Shown: positions 59,536-64,000 of the stretch, piece after piece
Numbering within the stretch: position 1 is the first letter of the stretch
How the letters are laid out: every line of letters begins with the position of its first letter
Assembly (NCBI RefSeq): GCF_032884065.1
Contig: NC_088873.1
Location: 25,161,558-25,225,557, forward strand
Direction of reading: 5' to 3'
Origin: Artemia franciscana
Lineage: Eukaryota > Arthropoda > Branchiopoda > Anostraca > Artemiidae
DNA length: 64,000 bases
The notes under the pieces: generated by a model
Seen by the model: the letters and a program-made list of their open reading frames with translations, nothing else
Database searches by the model: none
Told to the model about the DNA's origin: nothing
Made by a program: the position numbers and the translations under genes

Positions 59536-61136
59536 CTTTTAGCCCACTAGTGGGGCCAAATATAGCCATATCCCTTGGCTATAGCCTATATGAAATTTAT
59601 GTTACACAAACATTAAAATAACAGATATTTTATAACATGGATGAAATTTTTATTAATTGCATTTCTGGGGACACCTCCACTACACTTCATGGGCTTTCCC
59701 CCATATTAAATTAATTTGCACTTAGGAGCAAATTAGTCACAAGGACTGTGATACTCCATAGTTGATGATGGCGATAGATCTGGTTGTTGTGTTAAGGTCA
59801 AGCCACAAACCATCAGGACCAGAGAGTGCTGGAGAAATGCAATTTAAGCCCACTTGGTAATGGTGATCACATGGTAGGTATGGTTTGAGAACCATTCTCC
59901 GGCAATTTAGAGTTGGCACCACCACACAACATCAACTATGTGCAAACTATCTTGGTAACAGCAGGGTTAAGTTGTTCTTCTGAAAAAAACATAACAATAA
60001 CAAATGAATGGTACTATTTGGTTCAGTGAAAATGTAGTGGTTGGCCACTTCTGATGGAAATATGCTCAACAGATAAAAATAGTACTATTAAATCCCTTTT
60101 TATATGCTATTACCAAATATCATGGTTACTTTTCTTAAAAGGCTCCCCCTCCTCCCCCTAAAGGCCCCAGATATATTACTAAGAATACATAAAAGGAACT
60201 AAAAGAAAGCACTAAACAACGAAATTTCTACTTTATAATGTGCTATTGTTTCTATTAAGCAGATTATCATGTTTTCTTTCATTATTATCCAGTTTTCCAA
60301 ATCATTTGAATTAATATTCAAATTTTGAATCCACATTCCATTATAATTTTCTGTGGCAAAAGTAAATGTGTTTGAACAAAAAACATACCATCACATTGGA
60401 GCAATATTAAGGTAGAATTTTCCATAAACAAAATTTGATGTTAATTAGGACTTTGTATGTTTTTGACTCACTTGGTTAGAATTTTTCCTCTTTCCTTCCC
60501 CGTAGGTTCCAACCTTTTATGTTTACCTGTGATTGAGTTCTTTGCCAACACCGTTAAAGATATTTTTTGTAGCTGTTTGTAATTGACTACACATCATTGC
60601 TGCAACCAGTAGAAGTGTCACTCTACATTTAATGAGGGAGATGCCAATAGTTTTTACCTGATGACTGTTTTATTTTTACAGGTCTTTTTGGCCAATAATA
60701 TATAGTACCTTGTATTTTACATTCAGCAGAACTATTATCTTTAAATGATCATGATCAGTGTTACAGTAAAGTTGTTGAAATAGCCATAACACCAGTCAGG
60801 TATGGAAAAAGATCCAAGCTGCCAGTAGCAAAATTTCAAAAGCTGCCAAATCTGCCAAAAAGTTTCACTAGGCCATGAAAACTGCCAAGCAGCATTGCTG
60901 CTATACCATCTCGGTTTTTCCATGGTGGCAACTGGCCAATCTTAATACATGGAAGTTCTTACTACCCACCCTCTCTATGTAACCTCTTAGTTTTATTGTT
61001 GCCTATTTTCTTTAGGGATACAGTATTCTAGACTTAACTCTGTTGTTTAATATGGAATTTCAGAATGTGATACAGTTCTTCATTTGTGTTCTTCAAACTT
61101 CTAAAGTTTTTTCATCTTTGTCTATAGTTTTGCACC
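59536..61136. other. Unassigned sequence 5' of TSR1
   Basis: No gene is recognised. A 62-codon minus frame at 59737-59925 has ordinary-looking protein composition but matches nothing I know. The stretch ends with a T-rich tract and TCTATAG at 61127, so the TSR1 coding exon may be preceded by a 5' UTR intron. Confidence 0.35.
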
Positions 61137-61268
61137 ATGAAGACCCAAAATGATGGTCATTCACACAAGCCAGGTCTTTTGAAGCAGACCAATAAAGGTC
61201 ACAAGCATGGGAAGCACAAGAGTAAAGGGGAACTGCACAAAATACAAAAAGGAAAGGTTGAGGCAAAA
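61137..61268 (+). CDS. TSR1: TSR1 (40S ribosome biogenesis factor), first coding exon
   Basis: TSR1 is a GTPase-like but catalytically inactive factor that rides on pre-40S ribosomal particles and blocks premature joining of 60S and initiation factors. The 44 codons from ATG read MKTQNDGHSHKPGLLKQTNK, GHKHGKHKSKGELH and KIQKGKVEAK before donor GTAAGT at 61269. The H-K/R-x-G-x-L-K-Q-x-N-K-x-H-K-x-G-x-H signature plus K-G-K-V matches the conserved basic N-terminus of animal TSR1. A TTGTCTATAG acceptor-like site lies 9 bases before the ATG. The rest of the roughly 800-residue protein is not visible; a LINE-A copy occupies the intron from about 61290. Confidence 0.8.
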
Positions 61269-61289
61269 GTAAGTTATTTTTTAAATATT

Positions 61290-62565
61290 GATTTCTAACT
61301 TTGTTGGTCCTAACTGAGCTTATTAACCTGTTTTGTATTGAATCAGGAGTCAAATAGGGTTGCTGTCTATCCCCATTTACGTTGATCATTTTGATATATT
61401 TTAAGAGGCATAGCATTGGCTATGGGAGAGCAGAGAATCAAATGGAGAAGTAAAACTCCTGCTCAATCAACATAATTTCGTCTTTCATTGTTATTCACTT
61501 GGCAAAATATATTTTACTGTAAATACTGAAATACTTTCAATTTATGAGTAAACAATTTTGGTGGACTAGGTCTGGTACTGACGAGAGTTTTTACCAGCCA
61601 AAATGCTAGGGGAGAAGCAATGAATTTTACTAACTGGTTTCTTATGTTTACTAGCTGATTTGTATGACATTGCTGTTACAATTACTTTATAAAAAACATA
61701 AAACCACAGCGATGATATATGAATAACTTCCTCCCAAAGAAATGGTGTACCAACCTGAGGCATCACTAGACAAAATTATGCTGATAATGCTGATGTTTGA
61801 GCATCCCAGATAAAGATGTTTCCAAAATGAATGAGATTTTGGAGGTTTTAGGAGCTCAGTGTGCAAGAATAGGTTTGAGATTAGTGTTAAGAAGAGTAAC
61901 TTTCTAAGACTGGGAATAATGAAGTTGAACAGGTGATGTTGGGTAACAAGAAGATTAATTAAGTTGACAGCTTCACTTACCTAGGTAGTATTATTAGTAA
62001 AGATGGTGGCTGCAGTGACAATGTTAGAAGCAGAATAGCCAAGACCTAGGATATTTCTTCACAATTGAAAAAAGTTTGCAAGAATAGAAAGTTAAGTCTG
62101 TAAGCTAAGATAAGAATATTGGACGCTACAGAGATGATAGTGGTCAAGTTGGAGGGGGATTTGTTAGTTGTCCTCTGCAAAAATGGTCTATGGACTGTTT
62201 TGGTTACCCATGTCACGACCATATCTCAAACAGTAAGCATTGTGGAAAATGTAGTGCAACCCTGCTTTCTAGGGCTATTATGTAAGAAAGATTGAGATGG
62301 CTAGAACATGTTCTGCAGATGAAGGATGGCATATTGTCAAATATTGTCCTTGTCAGCCAACAACCTAGGGCCAAGCAAAAAGTAGGTCGTCCTCAAATGG
62401 GGTGGAAGGAGGTTTTAAGCCAAAAATAAGGGAAATTGGAACTTTCTGGGAGGGTATAAAGAGGGATGCATTGAACAGATTGGAAATTAGAAGGAGCATG
62501 TTTAGCTTTGTTGGCCTCTGGTGGCTTGGTGCTGCAGTGAGTTGTTAGTAGTTGCAGCAGTATTG
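61290..62565 (+). mobile_element. LINE-A (RTE-like) reverse transcriptase, decayed
   Basis: It is parallel to 54070-55000: the IESGVK.GC block near 61345, a decayed YADN block near 61780, GARIGL and the KLNRWC-like region, TYLGSIISKDGGCSDNVRSR near 61980, then the DLLVVLC.NGL and WLEHVLQMKDG region and a C-terminal tail ending in GTTGTTAGTAGTTGCAGCAG. About 310 bases at 61455-61765 have no counterpart in the other copies and look like an insertion. It has many stops and lies in the first TSR1 intron, sense. Confidence 0.8.
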
Positions 62566-63184
62566 TGTCTTAATGTTGCACTTTACTTGCACTTGTTGAA
62601 GTTTTTTTTTTTGAAAAGAAAAGCAAAAAGTGGTTTGAAAACCTAAAAGAAGCATAAATAGAGGTCGAGGCCATTGCCCCCTCAAGTCCCTGGAAAAGAT
62701 AGTGCCACTTATGCCTCACTAAAAATGATGCATGTTGAAATAGCATATTTTTATTTTTCATACATCAACAATAATTACAACAATAATCAAACTTATGGGA
62801 AACAAAAAGTAACTTCTTTTAATAAGTACATCATATATAATACTTTTATTTTTGGCAATTTCTTTTTTTTAAGATTAACCTATTATGCAACTTTATTTCT
62901 GCTCGTTTTTGGTTTTATTGTTGCTTTTTAGTTTGAAGACTTTGAAAAGAAGTTTTTTTTTAGTTGATGGTAACTGTAGTGATGTTTGTAATTTTTTCAA
63001 GTTTTTTTTGCTTAAGGTTTATGGTCTTGTGTAAGTTTTGGGTATGTTATATCTTGCAGGTCTAAATTTTTAATATTTCAATGTTAAACAATAATTTTGT
63101 CAAAATTATATAGCTAAAATTGAGATCCAATCATTTACAGAATTTTATTTTTGAAATTTGGTTTTCCTTTTTATTTTTTAACTA
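62566..63184. other. TSR1 intron, unassigned
   Basis: It is T-rich. No exon of TSR1 is recognised. Confidence 0.4.
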
Positions 63185-63490
63185 CAGTTCGTGATAACGA
63201 ACTTTAGTAAGGAGCGACCCGGCTCAATAGTAAACGAAATTCTAAAAAACGGAATTTTGATGCTAAAAGATACATCAAAAGAATCGAATTTTCATGCTGA
63301 TTCTTAATATATAAGTTTCATTAAATTTAGTCTTTGTCATCAAAAGTTACGAGCCTGAGAAAATTTGCCTTATTTTGGAAAATAGGGAGAAACACCCCCT
63401 AAAAGTCATAGAATCTTAAGGAAAATCACACCATCGCATTCGGGGTATCAGAGAACCCTATAGCAAAAATTTAAAGCTCCGTGAGTGAAG
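63185..63490 (+). repeat. Dispersed repeat R1 copy
   Basis: It contains CGACCCGGCTCAATAGTAAA, ACATCAAAAGAATCG, AGTTACGAGCCTGAGAAAAT and CATAGAATCTTAAGGAAAAT, as in the copies at 14545 and 17596. Confidence 0.8.
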
Positions 63491-63583
63491 TGAAGTGAAT
63501 CGCCGAAAGACCCCCTCTGTGTTTTAACACCTTAGGGTCCATGCACTTCCACAATTGTATTTTTACGATTCCCTGCGAAAAGT

Positions 63584-64000
63584 TTATAACGTCCTTTTTC
63601 TATCAATCAATCTCAAAAATTCACAAACTAAATTTATACTTTCAACCGATTGTTCTTCAGTTAATGCTCCTCCGAGTAATTCTTCACATAGTTTTATTCG
63701 ATGTTCTCTCATAAACCTTCTAATGTCTGTCCTGTAACATTCTGTACGGACACAATGGATGATGAGGTGTGCTAAGGTCTCTGTCTGACCACAATAGATG
63801 CAATTCGGATCTTCTCCATAGAAACGAGAAAGATATGATCTTGTAGCTGCATGTTGTGACCTAAGTCGAAATGCAATTTTTCCTTCTTCTCTTGATAAAC
63901 TTTCATATAACTTATTTTCGAATTTTCTTCTGGTCTTCTTTGTAATCAAAAGATTTCCAGAGAGATTTCTATTTTCTTCAAAGCTCAACTGTTTTATCTG
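63584..64000 (-). mobile_element. I-like LINE C-terminal segment, running off the right edge
   Basis: A 134-codon minus frame reads TRRKFENKLYESLSREEGKI, AFRLRSQHAATRSYLSRFYG and CIYCGQTETLAHLIIHC. It has the same architecture as the C-terminus of the 49.7-51.2 kb element, here with a complete C-x2-C..H-x4-C zinc knuckle after the RNase H region. No stops are present in this stretch, so it is a younger or better-preserved copy of the same kind of element. Its 5' part lies beyond the window. Confidence 0.75.

Noticed and set aside
59831-59900. tRNA-like fold (GGAGAA/TTCTCC ends, GGTTTGAGAACC near the 3' end)
   Set aside because: There is no acceptable D arm or anticodon arm and no conserved T8/A14 pattern, so it is a chance or repeat-derived resemblance.

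Overview
This is AT-rich nuclear DNA of an arthropod, most likely a crustacean. Spliced genes with large introns are embedded in dense, mostly decayed repeats. Several dispersed repeats (the GAGCCTGAGAAAATTTGCC family, the foldback ending in GCGTAAAGAGCG, and the G-rich ~300-bp tandem units) remind me of brine shrimp (Artemia) sequence. That attribution rests on memory and was not searched.

Three host genes can be read with confidence. (1) PPP1R8/NIPP1, the nuclear inhibitor of protein phosphatase 1, on +: six coding exons between 2749 and 18480 with consistent phases and GT/AG sites; only the exon for the first few residues is missing. (2) A GT8 glucoside xylosyltransferase (GXYLT) on -: six coding exons between 47361 and 31755, from the signal-anchor start to the HGNRG block; the C-terminal end is uncertain. 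(3) The first coding exon of the 40S-biogenesis factor TSR1 on + at 61137-61268, the rest lying beyond the window or unseen. They are unrelated housekeeping or Golgi genes with no operon-like link.

The rest is largely mobile DNA. Non-LTR retrotransposons of at least three kinds are present: an RTE-type copy at 23.1-25.7 kb that is the least decayed; a second RTE-like family (called LINE-A here) with five copies; CR1/Jockey-type copies at 10.6-11.7, 21.7-23.1, 30.4-31.1 and 57.9-59.25 kb; and an RNase H-bearing I-like family at 49.7-51.2 kb and at the right edge. There are also two tRNA-derived SINE heads, a hAT transposase remnant, foldback and TIR elements, a possible LTR-element fossil, and several tandem arrays.

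The most informative structures are nested or scar-like. A LINE-A copy (51.5-55.0 kb) carries a 634-bp TIR element with a perfect 8-bp target duplication, plus a second foldback element. An I-like LINE sits in a ~450-bp tandem array with a 12-bp target duplication. A 521-bp segment is present twice at ~99% identity in neighbouring GXYLT introns, and one copy is bracketed by a perfect 86-bp direct repeat and a 32-bp filler, which looks like a templated-insertion repair scar. I see no clear previously undescribed gene system. Repeat boundaries are approximate unless a target duplication is given.
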